A stretch of DNA of 64,000 bases from Rhabdophis nuchalis (Eukaryota; Chordata; Lepidosauria; Squamata; Natricidae), in assembly GCA_039707465.1 (NCBI GenBank), contig CM077644.1, positions 186,049,462-186,113,461 on the forward strand. Reading direction: 5' to 3'. How positions within the stretch are numbered: position 1 is the stretch's first letter; each line of letters begins with the position of its first letter. Made by a program: the position numbers and the translations under genes. A model generated the notes under the pieces. It was not told the origin of the DNA and searched no databases. It was given only the letters and a program-made list of their open reading frames with translations. This document shows positions 31,251 through 43,827 of the stretch, in pieces.

Positions 31251-34200
31251 GCCAGTTTTGAATATTTCTTGGGGAGGGGAACAGATTTTGGAGTTCCTGC
31301 AGCTACTTATCAAGGCATTTCAAATGGATGATTCATCGTTGCAATAAGTCAACCATGTGGAAACCAGATCTTGGATCTTTTTGAGGTGGTGCCATTTCCC
31401 ACAGAAATTCACCAAGTCTTTCTCATTCTCATGTACTCTATGGATCTAATGTAAAAATCAGGACAGATGAATTGAACAAGGTTGGTGGTTCCTTTTTTTA
31501 AAGTTTTCTTTAGGAAAAAAAACACTTCAAAAGTCTCTATTTTTCACAGTTGGAGCTCCTGACGCATTGTTGCATCTCTTTGCAGGGGTGGACCACGGTT
31601 CAGTTTAATTACAGCTTTCTGGGGGCTGAAATTTGTCTGATGCTTTAAATTACTTACATGGCTCTAAAAAATAATAATAATGGGTTTCAGCAACAGATTT
31701 TAGTGTGGGTGTTCTTCCCATCGTTTGTTTTGGAAATTGGGTGTATTTGGATCCCTACTATCTAAGTGCCTACTCAATACAGCTGCTAGATTCTTCTTGA
31801 TCTCAAAATCTCTACCACATAGTGCTTATTTGCACCACCATGTTCCATATATTTTTTGAGTTCCAACTAATCAGGGATGATTCTCCCTGATTTTCAGATA
31901 ATTTTGACAGTAGTTTTTAAAGATCCAGAAATGAAGAGAAGACAATGTCCTTATTCCACAGCAACAGTAAGGCACAAATACTCTGTAAGTATTATCAATA
32001 TAAATCTGATTGTGCAGAGGAAGTTGAAATTCTGTAATAATTTGCAAAAAGAGCTGCATGTCTACAGGGATTTTAAATCCATCCCTTCATGCAGTTTGAA
32101 TTCTCAGAAGACAAATACTCCTTTTCTTAAGTACTGCTGGGTTGAACAGCTTCTGAAATAATGAGTCCACAAGTTATCCCATGTGCCAAGGTCTGGTGGT
32201 TGGGGTTTTTTTTGCATGGCGTAGCAGGTGCTCTGAATTTCGAGGTCAAATGAAATGAGATTAGAAAAGAGGCACACAGCAAACACACAGCTTAAAGCAG
32301 ATCTCCTTTGCTTCATTATGACTGCCAATTGCTTTTGTAAAAGCAATAAACTACCCACTGAGATAACTGCAGGGGCTGGATAGGGAGGCTCTCACTGATT
32401 TTCATGGAGTTGATTCCTACACTTGAGCACCTTTATTGGAAATTGCAAGGTTGGTAAAGCCCCAATTCAAATTCACAATATATTGGAAACACACGGCATA
32501 CATGGAAAGCAGATGTTTGTTCTGGTTAAGAACCAGGAGTGCAATGATTTCGTAAGCCAATTTTCAATGGATTCTGCCCAGCGCATATTAATGAGGTGCT
32601 CCAATCTATTGGCTGCTCTTACTTTTGCTTGATGTTACCTGGAAAGATGATTTCAGAATTCCTGTCTAGATGCTCATAATAAGACACCTTTGCTGGAAAA
32701 GCTGAAAGGACTACCAGGAACAAAGCTGTCTGATATGTTAAGCTTCTTCCCTGAATACCTGAAGGGCTCCTGCATGCTCAGCTAATTAGGTTTGGGGGAG
32801 CTTTCATAAATACTGCTGTAAATTTCATATGGCTTATCTACTCAGTAACCTTGGCCTTGCCAGTAAACTCACAAGTCTGCAATTTAGCAAATTGACACCT
32901 TGATGGTAAACAATGCAGTTATGGCCCCCCAATGTTGGGGTAACACAAAGTTCACAACAGTAGTAGAGTTATAAGAATATTCTTAATCCTATCTGAAGAG
33001 ATGAGCCTAGCTTCTCTAATAAATGAACAAGGTGTGCCTGTTATTCTCTTAGTCCTGAATCTACAAAAATAAGCTAATCTTTATCTAGGCAACCAAAGAT
33101 CAATTTCTTTACTTGATCAACCAACTAACTATGCCCTAAGATCAATAATTCACTGTATTATCATTTTGTTTGCTATTGTTTAATATTTTCTATGATTCCC
33201 ATTACTCTTTTTAAATATGGTGCCATGTTAAGCTGGACTTTGCAAGATGCTCATTTTTTTAAAGCGTATGAAAAATATTTCAGACGATCCATCGTACTTT
33301 CAGAAAAGCAACCCCCCTCTTCCTCTTCCTAAATGGATCCAATTCCCTGGGCCTGGACAAAAAAAAAATCCAGATGTTTTCAAAATATTACTGAAGAAGA
33401 ACAGATGGACATTTCTGTGCTATCAAATAAGTCTTTAGTATCTTAATTAAATCAAGACTCAGAAATGTGATCAAAGGTAACAGGAAAGCTTCCGCTTTAT
33501 TGTATTCATTGATAAATGAAGCTCAAGGTACACAGTTTCAAAATTATGTAACCCAATGCCTTTTTTTATTGCAACAAGCAGTGTACCCAGACTGCAAGCG
33601 TTTTTTCTTTCTTGATTGCGAGTTGTTGAAAGGGACTTGAGAGTATTCTTTGCAGTCTGTACAGTCTTCTCCTGTCCTAGCCTTGATCAAGAGACAAAGG
33701 TAAGTGTCAGTCACATGAGACAGACCAGAGGTTACTTACCCAAGAAACCCATAATCAGGCGAGCAATCCCTGAACACCGTCAGCAAAATATAGACTTAGA
33801 GTAGAAGAGATCGTCAAGATCAGGCACTGGGAACACAAGACTGTCAGAGATAATATTTCAGAAGAGGACTTGCTCCCCTTGAAGAATATAAATCCGCCTT
33901 TGGTGCCTCTATCTTGTTCCAAATGCTGTTCATAAAGGGCTAAACATTTTGCAGCCCCAAAAGATTCGTCACTCCCAAGGGGCCTTCTCTTGTAACTGAG
34001 TATGCCTACATTTCTCAGTCTTCTGGCTCCAGACTCTAAGCTATTTATATTCCTAGGAATTCAGTAAGGGTTCACCAGGGGCAATATACTGTTTATCTTT
34101 GTGGAACTATTCTTCGCACAGCCATAGGAAAGAAGTTTAAAGGTCTTAACTTGTCCTTTCTCTTTCTCTATGTGCCATTTGCATACAGAAAATTTGGAGA

Positions 34201-35689
34201 GATTAGTCCTAGGTTTTGGGAAGCTCTTGAGACCACCTAATGTAAGTCCTGCTCACTATCTGTTATGTTTAAAGGCATGCAAATATGCAAGGTGAAAAAA
34301 AGTCATCCATTTTTGTCTTTTGCCTGTGCAAATTGCTCAATCTCAGGGAAAGTAGAAAATGTACTTCAAAACAACAACAACAACAACAACAACAACCACC
34401 CAGAAACAGACCCCAAACAACTCCACCTTGATCTCTTTGTCCTTAAAAGGGGACAAGTGGAGGTTATGGAGATGCTTTCAAGATATCCCACAACAACAAA
34501 GTAGCATTCCTGGAACTTCTTTGGTGTCCGATTCTTGACCTGGTTTACCTCAAAGGTCTGCTATATGATATGTGCAGTTTGTTAGAAGAGAAAGAGGAGG
34601 GGAGGGAGGGAGAGGAGGGGCTTTGATAGACCTATCATAATCAGCATTTTGATGTTATTGACCCCACCTCTTCCAATTATTAAAAATCACCAGAATTTTT
34701 TCAACCATTGTCATGGAAACGGAATACATTTATAGTGTGTGGGTTTTAGAGCAATTGGCAATAAAATCTGAAATGACATGCGAGCACAGGATAAAAACTG
34801 AAATTCTGTTAGGATTGATTTCTGATTTTTTTTAAAAAAACAACAACCCAAAACTAGATTTGCTCAAATGCAGAAGTTAAAGCTTTCTCACCTACATAAA
34901 TCCAAAAATGCTTAATCTTACAACTGAGATTCAACCTTTGCCCCAGGCTTGCTAATTACATGTCAAAATCAGAATTCATTTCAGAACTCAATGTGCAAGA
35001 TATAAATTAAATGGAAACTTTAATGTTCCTGCAGGATGATTCAGTGCAATCTTGATTCCTACTGGCATTAATGAGCCCGTGCACTGGGTTTGTCTTCTGC
35101 AGGGAAGAAGAAGAAGAAGAAAAAAAAGACCAGAGCAACAACTCACATTCTTGCCCTCCAGAGTAGCAGGAATTTATTTGCATTGTCCGGCTTACTCAAG
35201 TATGGAACATATTCTTCTCTGGATGCAGTCACTGGAACAATCATGGAGTAAACAAGGATATGGATTGATTGACTGTGCCGAGGTTATTCAGTGAAAGAAG
35301 TGACTTCTAGGTGTCAGCGGGGATAACAACAAGAAGATAGGTTTTTGATGAATCACTCCTATTGTCCCTTAGGCAGTGCAAAAAGTGTTTCTTGATCTTT
35401 CAGGGATTGATCTATAAAATCTGCATGTCAATTCTTTGAAATTATCCACTGCAGAGTTCTGGCACATCAAAGACTCCAGACTACAGCAACTTGGCCCCAA
35501 TGCAAAAGCATGGGCAATATTTAAGGGGAGGCACTAAAGCAATGCAATTCCCTACTCCCCCCCAAAGCATTTTCTCAAAAGCCAGGTTTTTGAGGATTGT
35601 TATTTTTCAAGCCGTCAAGTGCTCCACAAAACATATTATTTCTGAAGACTAAACTGTAAAATTATCAAATTATCATTATTTCTTTGGAT
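31251..35689. other. Longest repeat-poor stretch, no gene recognised
   Basis: About 4.4 kb of single-copy-looking sequence. ORFs of 60-94 codons have no recognisable domain. A CAA microsatellite lies at 34370 and an AAG run near 35105. The segment 32360-32640 keeps balanced composition and palindromic motifs (for example 'ccaatctattggct', 'gcgcatattaatgag'), making it a candidate conserved noncoding element. Confidence 0.4.
34369..34397. repeat. (AAC)n microsatellite
   Basis: Nine AAC units. Confidence 0.9.
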
Positions 35690-36356
35690 ATTTTTAATTT
35701 ATTTGATGTGCAAGCCATCTGATCATGATTCAGCTCAAGGTGGCTTATAAAGTGTACAGAAAAGAAACCAGGGATTGAAAAACAAAAGAACAACTCACCA
35801 CATCAGGAAAACACAGAAAGAGGTAAAATATTGGTTTCTACTGCATGTTCACATATTGCCTTGGCTTAGGGCCTGCTTGAAGCACCAGGTTTAGCAAACT
35901 TTCCTGAAAGACAGTAAGGGATGGTGTTGTCAACTTCATTTTCCTTGACAGCTTCAGCTGTTTTACTGGCAGAACCAGTGACTAAGAAGACATGTGTCCC
36001 ATAAGATGACCTTATTTTATTGAAGAAACCTGGAGCCAATCAACCCTGCTAGATCTTATAGGATGGGCAGAATTAATGAGAGATATATTAAATCACTCTT
36101 AAATGTTAAATAATATTAAATATCTTGGCCCTAAGCCAGGAAGGACCTTATGTATATTATATACACAATGTATATAATAAATGTATAAATAAACATATTT
36201 TTTTATTTGTATTTTGACTTGCACTTAGAAACCAACTGGCTATCAGTGCAGCTCATGAAGCTGAGATCTTACATCCCTTGCTGCCATGTTTTGCACCAGC
36301 AGCAACTTCTGAGTGGTCTTCAAGGACAATCCCATGTAGATCATATTGCCCTAGTA

Positions 36357-36491
36357 CAGGGGTCTGCAAAGTCGGCTCTTTTAAGACTGGTGGACTTCAA
36401 CTCCCAGAATTCCCCAGCCAGCATGGCTGGCTGGGGAATTCTGGGAGTTGAAGTCCACCAGTCTTAAAAGAGCCGACTTTGCAGACCCCTG
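36357..36491. mobile_element. Palindromic hAT-type MITE with perfect TSD
   Basis: A 135-bp hairpin with ends CAGGGGTCTGCAAAGTCGG and CCGACTTTGCAGACCCCTG, an exact inverted repeat over at least 19 bp. Octamers CCCTAGTA are identical (36349-36356 and 36492-36499). The arms are almost mismatch-free, implying a young insertion into the old LINE. Confidence 0.96.
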
Positions 36492-36820
36492 CCCTAGTAC
36501 AAACAAGCAATAACGAAGATGTAAGCTATGAGGCAAGGGTCTCTAAATCTGGAATGGGCTTACTTGATATATAATACTAGGCCTTGCAAAAACTCTCCTA
36601 GACATAGCTGCCCACTAGTTCTATCTGGGGAAAGGCAACCCTCCCCAAACTAAAGCTGGAAAATCACTGAATCCAGAGAATACTAACATCCAGAGCTACT
36701 TAATCAGTTGAACCTAAGCCTGCTCCTTCCCCTTCAGACTATAACAACCTTCAAACAATAACCTCAATTGCATCACTTGGTTGGGCAGAGTTTGTGGTAT
36801 AAACTGAGTACCATATTGAT

Positions 36821-37054
36821 CAGTGGTGAAATTCAATTTTTTTACTACCGGTTCTATGAGTTTGGCTAGGTGGGCATGGTGTGGCTTAGTGGGTGCGGCT
36901 TGGTGGGCATGGCAGAGGAAGGATACTGTAAAATCTTCATTCCCTCTCCACTCTGGGGCCAGCTACAGGTGGCATTTGCCGGTTCTCCCAACTACTCAAA
37001 ATTTTCACTACCGGTTCTCCAGATCCTGTCAGAACCTGCTGGATTTCATCCCTG
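36821..37054. mobile_element. hAT-type element (GGTGGGATT family), perfect TSD
   Basis: Left end CAGTGGTGAAATTCAA and right end GGATTTCATCCCTG. Octamers ATATTGAT are identical (36813-36820 and 37055-37062). ACCGGTTCT boxes sit near both ends. The left-hand GGTGGGC(A/G)TGG motif is repeated three times. Confidence 0.94.
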
Positions 37055-37336
37055 ATATTGATGATGTCTGATCTTTTGCTGTTGGATAACCTTACCAGGT
37101 GGTTATGTAAAGGTGGCAAAATAGGAGTACAGAATGTGTTGAGCCCTAAGAAACCATCCAAAGCAAGAGTCTCAAGCTTGATCTTTGCTCCTTTACCAAT
37201 GTCAGATGGAACCATCCACAGAGAAAAAGGGGATAATCAATGCCCTCCACTCCTAACCCTCAAAACCCTCAAAGTTATCATAATCAATGGCATCAAAATC
37301 TGCAAAGAGTTCAAGAATGACAAGTTGAACTTCACC

Positions 37337-37408
37337 ATCCCTATCCTGGCACCAATATAGATTCATGCACATATCCCTATCCTGGCACCAATATAGATTC
37401 ATGCACAT
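37337..37408. repeat. Perfect 36-bp tandem duplication
   Basis: Two identical 36-bp copies starting ATCCCTATCCTGGCACCAAT lie head to tail. Their identity suggests a very recent slip or duplication, or an assembly artefact. Confidence 0.9.
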
Positions 37409-38619
37409 ATTCAGTTGGACTGATATGAATCAATTGCTTTGACTGCTGAAACCTATTTTATTTTAGTGGTAGACTACTAATGAATGCTAATGTCCTCATA
37501 GTTTTAATGAAGAATGAGTTAAGAAAGCACTTTATGGATTCCCAGGTTTCATTTTCCCTCCCGCAATAGCCCTTGCTGATAGAAGAAACCATAACCATTG
37601 TGTTTCATGTGAGCTTAACCACATTTCAAGTTATCTGAGCAACAGAATGGAGGCATGGAGGTACTTTGCATCTGTGATCTGTCACTTGAGTTATTTCTGA
37701 AAACAGGTTTAGCACTCTTCTGGGAGACTATTAGACTCAGGTCCAAAAATAACACAATCAGAAGAATTGTGTAGAGGTTGTAAGGATCATCTGGGGCACT
37801 CCCTGTCATATCAGCCAGTGTCCCTTCATTATGAATATGTTGTCAAGGTATTTTTGGACAGAGGTCTAGTAGTCTACTAGAAACATTCTGAGGATCATTG
37901 AGTGCATTCTCTCTCTTGGCCCAATGCCCCAACTTTTGTGCCTGCAACCTGTCACTCAGACTAAAAGGGAAACTGATGGAACCCTTGATAAGCTCACCTA
38001 AGCACAGTTCACCTTGGCTTCTGTGCATGCTGGAAAAATTACAAAGTCCTGGAAATAATTAGAAATGGGTAGAAGTTTCATATACTTATCAGGAATGGAA
38101 TCGTCTGGAGGCAAGCTGTTGAACTGATTAATCACTATGTCTGTCCATCTGTCCATCTTGATTTTTGCCATCTTGATTTCTGCCATCTTGATTTTCAGTT
38201 CTGCATATGTGCAGAAGAATTTTCATTACACAAATATTATCTTTTCTTCTTTTTTAAATGTTTTGCACATGCACAGACCTATTTTTGTGCAGATGCGCAC
38301 TTACATGGAGCGCGTGTCTGTTGTGTGCATGAGCGAAGCGAGTGTGTACATGCAAACTTTTACGTGCACTGAACCGGCAGTAATGCTGGGAGCAACCCAC
38401 CCCTGGTGTGCATGCACAGCCCCACTTATTTGATCATTGCCACAAATATTGTAAGTGCTTGCAGCCCCACTCATACCAGCACTTGTGGCCCCACTTGCAC
38501 GAGCAATGAGTGTTCGTGCACATGCTGGCCCTTCCCACGAAATCATCCCCTCTTTCCCCCTCTTCTCTCCACTCTGGACTGCCAACCCAGAAAGGTTGGG
38601 GAACTCTATATTATGAATT
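37409..38619. other. Unique stretch with degenerate hAT-like end
   Basis: No gene recognised. Three GCCATCTTGATTT units lie at 38150-38195. The string AGCAACCCACCCCTG near 38390-38404 looks like a lone hAT right end. The old LINE may continue into the left part. Confidence 0.4.
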
Positions 38620-38730
38620 TTCCTGCCACAGTTTCTAACTGAATCATTGAAGTTGTTAAGTTAGTATCACAGTTGTTAAGAGAGTGTGGCTTCCCCTTGA
38701 ACTTTGCTTGTCAGAAGTTCAGAAAATGGG

Positions 38731-38796
<66 letters not shown>
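38731..38796. repeat. (AAT)n microsatellite grown from a LINE tail
   Basis: About 22 units at the LINE 3' terminus, three times longer than the tail at 21178. Confidence 0.95.
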
Positions 38797-38999
38797 TTTT
38801 TATTTTATATACCGCGTCCTCTCCCCAGAGGGACTCGGAGCGGTGCACAGGGAAAACTAAAAACGCATAAAATAAGTACATCAATAATACAGTAGAATAA
38901 AAATAAATTAAACTAATTGTCCCTGCACTAAAATCCTCATTAAAACTAAAAAACCCTAAGGGAGAGACTACCCTAGGCCGGCCAAGCAGAAAAAGTGTG

Positions 39000-39912
39000 T
39001 TTTTAATTTTTGACGGAAGGAGCGGAGGTTCGTAGTTGTTCTAATGTCGGGGGGAAGGTCGTTCCAGAGGGCTGGGTCCTCCACAGAGAAGGCCCTTCAC
39101 CTGGGCGTCGCCCGCTGACAAAGTCTAGTGGACGGCACCCGGAGAAGTCCCTCTCTGTGGGAGCAAATCGGCCGTGAGGATATATGGGGCAGGATCCGAT
39201 CCCGCAGATAGCTAGGTCCCGAGCCATGGAGCACTTTAAAGATGACAACTAGCACCTTGAAGCGCACCCGAAAGATGACAGGCAGCCAGTGCAGCTCGCG
39301 CAAGAGAGGTGTTATGTGGGTATACCTTGCGGTCCCCATTATAGCTCGCGCGGCTGCATTCTGGACCAGCTGAAGTCTCCGGGTGCACCTCAGGGGGAGC
39401 CCCATGTAGAGAGAGTTACAATAGTCCAGTCGGGATGTCACGAGAGCGTGAGTGACTGTGCAAAGGGCATCCCGATCCAATAGGGGGCGCAACTGGCGTA
39501 CCAGGCGGACCTGGTAAAACGCCCTCCTGGCCACGGCTGTCACTTGATCTTCCATGGACAGCCGGGTATCCAGGAAGACACCCAAGTTGCGCGCCCCATC
39601 CACAGGGGCAAGATGTTCGCCCCCTATGGCCAGCGATGGAGTCAGCTGGTTGAATCGGGCGGCCGGAAACCACAGCCACTCGGTCTTGGTCGGGTTGAGC
39701 CTGAGTCTGTTACTTCCCATCCAGATCCGCACGGCTTCCAGGCACTGGCACATCATCGCTACGGCATCGTTGGGGTGGTTTGGGGTAGATATATACAGCT
39801 GAGTATCATCAGCGTAGAGGTGATACTCTACCCCAAAACCACGGATGATCTCACCCAGCGGCTTCATATATGTGTTGAACAGGAGAGGCGAGAGGACCGA
39901 CCCCTGAGGCAC
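39000..39912 (-). pseudogene. LINE RT fragment, motif B to C-terminus
   Basis: A 271-codon frame from 39912 starts with [20 protein letters not shown] (motif B, with M where intact copies have V), then [10 protein letters not shown] (motif C), [13 protein letters not shown] and [10 protein letters not shown], to [14 protein letters not shown], after which a frame change moves the C-terminus (ALWNDLPPDI-like) to another frame. Motif A and the endonuclease are absent. It is closely similar to the 21380-23380 protein, so the two belong to one recently active subfamily. Confidence 0.92.
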
Positions 39913-40118
39913 CCCACATGTGAGGGGTCACATGACCCCGGGACCCTGCAACCGTCATAAATATGAACCAGTTGCCAAGCATCTGAATTTTGATCATGTG
40001 ACCATGGAGAGGCTGCGACAATTGTAAGTGTAAAAAATGACCATAAGTCACTTTTTCAGCACTGTTATAACTTTGAACAGTCACTAAATGAACTGTTTTA
40101 AGTCAAGGACTACCTGTA

Positions 40119-43020
40119 TCCACATTGCTGTAGGTCAGGCCTTGTTATGAGGTTGACTCAGAAAGCCCCTTTAGGTCCACATATGCTACAACAAAGGATG
40201 TGAGCTACAGTATTTATTTATTCGTTGTGTTTTTATATGCCAAAGGGAGGAGAAGCACCTGTGGATCATACACCAAAATGATCTTACTGGCCTCGAATGT
40301 GATGCACATTGACTTGGAAGAAAGAAAAATATGTTTTCTACTCTGCCTTAGGCAGCAAAATATCTTGGGCTGGGCATGTTCTGGGCTCCTACAGGCGAGT
40401 CACACTTTCTCAGCCTTACCTGGCAGTTACTGGATTGTAATGAGGGTAAAATGTGAACTATGCGGTAATTCACACTCTGGGATAAAGCATGAAAGAAATC
40501 TATATGGATAATAACAATAGTAATAGGGAAAACATTCTGTACATATTTTGGTATCATTTTGACTCCGCTGCTTAGTTCTTTGTCTTGAGTACCTGGAGTA
40601 ATGTTCCCTCGCAGTGTTCTGTTCTACGGAAGTCAGGTTTCCCATGTCCCTTGAACATGACTTGGGTGTGGGAGAGAAACTCCTCTGAATCACAATGAAA
40701 CCTCTTAATACTGTCCTTCTCTTGGGAGTGTTTCCTCAAGGCACCTTTCTTGGGAACGTTTCTCCAATAATGAGAGTCTAATTGAACGGAATGTCCGGGT
40801 GGACAAGTTTCTCTGATAGAACCTGGCAACGATTCATAGCCGTTTCAGATATTAAGTGGTTATAATGATAATGTAGACTTCAAAGGTAATACCTGCCCAG
40901 AACAAATGGAACAAGTTCAAACTCCCCCCACCCCCCCTGATGGTAATAAGCATATGTACAAAATAATACATATTTGTGTGAAATTACCAAACATTTTTTT
41001 GCACATTGTTCATGTTCTGGAGGAAGACGGTGCGGATCAGAATATATCTTGTTTGCCTACATGATCATCTTAGAAGAGCACATTCCAGCCCATTAGGATT
41101 GTAATGGTTTAAAAAAAAAAAAGAATTAATTAAAAAAAGCCCTACAGCCATTGTATTCCAACTTTCCCAAATATGCAAGCCTCTCTATACAACCTTCCCC
41201 AATATGTGTTATAAAAAGTATAAAAAGTATTTTTAAAGCAAGTTCTACTTTTAAAGATGGTCTTTTTCTTGCATACATTTTCCTATGCCTATTTTTCGCT
41301 AATACTAGCTGCTCTTCTAATGTTAGCTATCGTTTTATATGGAATTTTCAGAAATGTATATTATTTTTTATACAATTCTCACCCCCCAAAATTTTTTTTT
41401 GCAGAACTAGACAAGCCTGGGCATATAAAGGTCCAGTGGTGTGAATGCCAAAATCTTCAGAGTAATCCTTTGAATTTCTCCAGAAGTTATTTTTAATCTG
41501 ATAAAATAGGATAGAGCAGCCAAATTGCTTCCAGTGGAATTTAGGATAAGAATGATAATTTGGCCTTTCCGGAAAGCAAACTAGAAACTTCAGAAGTCAT
41601 TTTATTTTAAATCTTGGTTGGGCTACTCTAATTGTATTTTTCATGATATCGTGAAATGCAATGATTAGCACAGCATTTATCAAACTTGGCACCCCCAGGT
41701 AGGTGGCCTTCAGCTCCCAAGATTTTTCGTAGTTAGGAAAATTTGGAAGTTAGCCTGCAAAGTCCAAATGGGGCCATTATGAGAAGGTTACATTCATAGG
41801 TGCATAAGAAGGCATAAAGAACCAGGCCAGAGCCTACCCTAGTCCACTCTCCGGGTTCTCATGGTGATAAATTAATAAAGCAAATTGGTAATGAAAATCT
41901 CATCTTGCCAGTTGTGTGTAATTGCCATTCGTTTATAATGGGCCTTTTAGTAAATGTCTTCAATAAAAGGTGCGGTAGATGAGAACTTCGAGCACCAAAT
42001 TTTCCCACTCATCATATGTCTGGGTGATATGTCTTTGTTCCAAATGAGGAACTAATGTGTACATCTTTGAAATTGCTTCAAAGAATTACTTCACAGAAGA
42101 ATGGGAGGGGGGAGAGAGCTGGGAAAGAGACAGGTGGGGCTGCCAAGACCCCACCTTAGTTTTGGCTCCCTTCCATACCAGTGTTTTTATTCTGATATAA
42201 TATATGGTGTATGTTTGCTCCCCGAGGCGCATGTTGTACACTGAAAATAAATTTCTGCCTGCTCTTGAATAATTGCATCTTTCTCCTCTGCACGCCTCAT
42301 TTTACCTCTAAAATGTGAAAACATGGCTTAAAAACCCGCATGCCTGCTTTTTGACCTATTACTAGCTGTATATGCATATCCTTCACAAAATTACTGCAAT
42401 AGTGCATCTGCACCAGTAATATGCAGCATCACACCCAAAGCTGTCTTGCAGGAAGCAAAGTTACTTTCTAAAGTTTGCATCTACACAACATTAACACTAC
42501 CATTTGGCATAGAGCAGTGTTTGTCAAGGTTCACAACTGAAGATGTATAGACTTCAACTCCCAGTATTTCCCAACGAGTATGCTAGTATATGGCTGAATG
42601 AACAGTGGAACTATGTGAAGTATTCACACAGCCATATACTGTATAATCATTACAATTTCTGAAATGAGACCATCTTTCAAAAAGAATAATATCAATGGAA
42701 GAAGCATGGACGATTTTTCATAGGCTTCTAAATTGTTCCCATTATTGCAACATTTAAGTTTATTCCAGGTCCTGGAATTGTGTAAGTCTCTATGGCTGCT
42801 TCTTGACCAGAGTAGCTGCATTCATGCAACACATTATTAACTTTGCAATGATTTAATATATCATTTTTTTTTATTTCATAGAGCATATTGAAGCACAAAC
42901 TGACCAAGCAACATGCGTTGTTGATACATTAGATTAATTTGCTAGTTTGCAGTTTGTTTGTTTATTTGTTTGTTTATTATCCTGTCTTTATTATTTTTAT
43001 AAATAAATCAAGTTGGCAAA
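40119..43020. other. Unique stretch of 2.9 kb
   Basis: No gene recognised. Remnants of hAT hairpin arms occur at about 41670-41735 and 42508-42600 ('gacttcaactcccag'). The interval 41870-42110 looks low-divergence and repeat-free and is a possible conserved noncoding element. Confidence 0.4.
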
Positions 43021-43029
43021 CATACCAAA

Positions 43030-43195
43030 TGTTCCTTCTTCTTATTTTCCCCACAAGAAGTCCCTGTGAGGTGAAACGGACTGAGAGCGAGTGATTGACC
43101 CAAAGTCACCCAGCTAGTTTTCATGCCTGAGGCAGGACTAGAACTCGCTGACTTTGGGCTTGGTGCCTTAACCACCAGACCAAAATAGTGCCATT
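43030..43195 (-). mobile_element. MIR/CORE-SINE-like element
   Basis: Contains 'ccctgtgaggtgaaacgg', 'cccaaagtcacccagctag', 'caggactagaactcg' and 'gccttaaccaccagacca', the CORE-to-tRNA layout of MIR-like SINEs read on the complement. Better preserved than the one at 28109. Confidence 0.7.
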
Positions 43196-43827
43196 GTGGC
43201 ATATGAATACAACCAGTATTTTCAGTTGGTGGAAGCTGTACATCTGATCAGAAGAATTACATTACATCTAGAAAGCACCTGCAACAGACATTGTTGGTGA
43301 GGCATGGGAGCTTCAACTGTGTCCCTACACAATGTCCTATACAGATGTATAGTACAGATCATGCAGGTGAATCACTTCAGTGAGTAGTAAAGAACGGAGT
43401 GGAAAAGGAGAGGGCACCTGCTGCTGTCTCACACATGACTCTTCTAAGAAATCATCACTGCTGTGAATGGTTCATTCTCTAGTGTCCTTTGTACAGTTAA
43501 GCACATGGCTAAAGCCTGACTCATTGATGGTACAGTATGATGGTTCAGTTATTCTAAAGGACCAACATGCTGATTATGCCACACAGGCATAAAGTCAAGA
43601 TCCACCGTAATAACATGTATTCCATTGTCCATGATCTTTACCCAATCTTCATGATGCAAAGAAATCCTTAGGCTTCATTATGCAATCATAAAAGACCAAA
43701 AGCTTTTCCACCCACCCAACCCCACAAATGATTCAAAGAAAGATTTCTGAATTGCTCTCTCCTTTTCAAGCTTAAATAAAAGACTGGAACAACATAAAGT
43801 TAAAAAAAGAAGATCTTCCCCTTCTCC
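43196..43827. other. Unique stretch
   Basis: Nothing recognised. Confidence 0.4.

Larger units (their letters stand above)
35690..37340 (-). mobile_element. Very old L2/L3-like LINE remnant with two hAT insertions
   Basis: Scattered blocks align in order with the young LINE at 21178: 'tatcagtgcagctcatgaag' (36240) with its 'agccagtgcagctcgcg'; 'aatcccatgtagatcat' (36330) with 'agccccatgtagagag'; 'gttgaacctaagcctgc' (36708) with 'gttgagcctaagtccg'; and 'aatcaatggcatcaaaatct' (37281) with 'gtcgatggtatcgaaagcc'. Order and spacing agree once the hATs at 36357 and 36821 are removed. No open frame remains. Confidence 0.6.
38731..39925 (-). mobile_element. L3/CR1-like LINE, 5'-truncated, inside a DNA element
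   Basis: A minus-strand LINE of about 1.2 kb with an (ATT)n tail at 38731-38796 and the same 3' UTR type as 21178 ('ggactcggagcggtgcaca'). It is truncated exactly at RT motif B. Both flanks are halves of one TA-flanked element, proving insertion. Confidence 0.92.
38620..40116. mobile_element. TA-flanked 'CAGGTAGTCC' DNA element, split by a LINE
   Basis: The right terminus is AGTCAAGGACTACCTG followed by TA (40117-40118). Its two parts (about 38620-38730 and 39926-40116) align with the complete element at 9424 in the same orientation. The left terminus is missing or decayed. The gap holds a 5'-truncated L3/CR1-like LINE. Confidence 0.82.
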
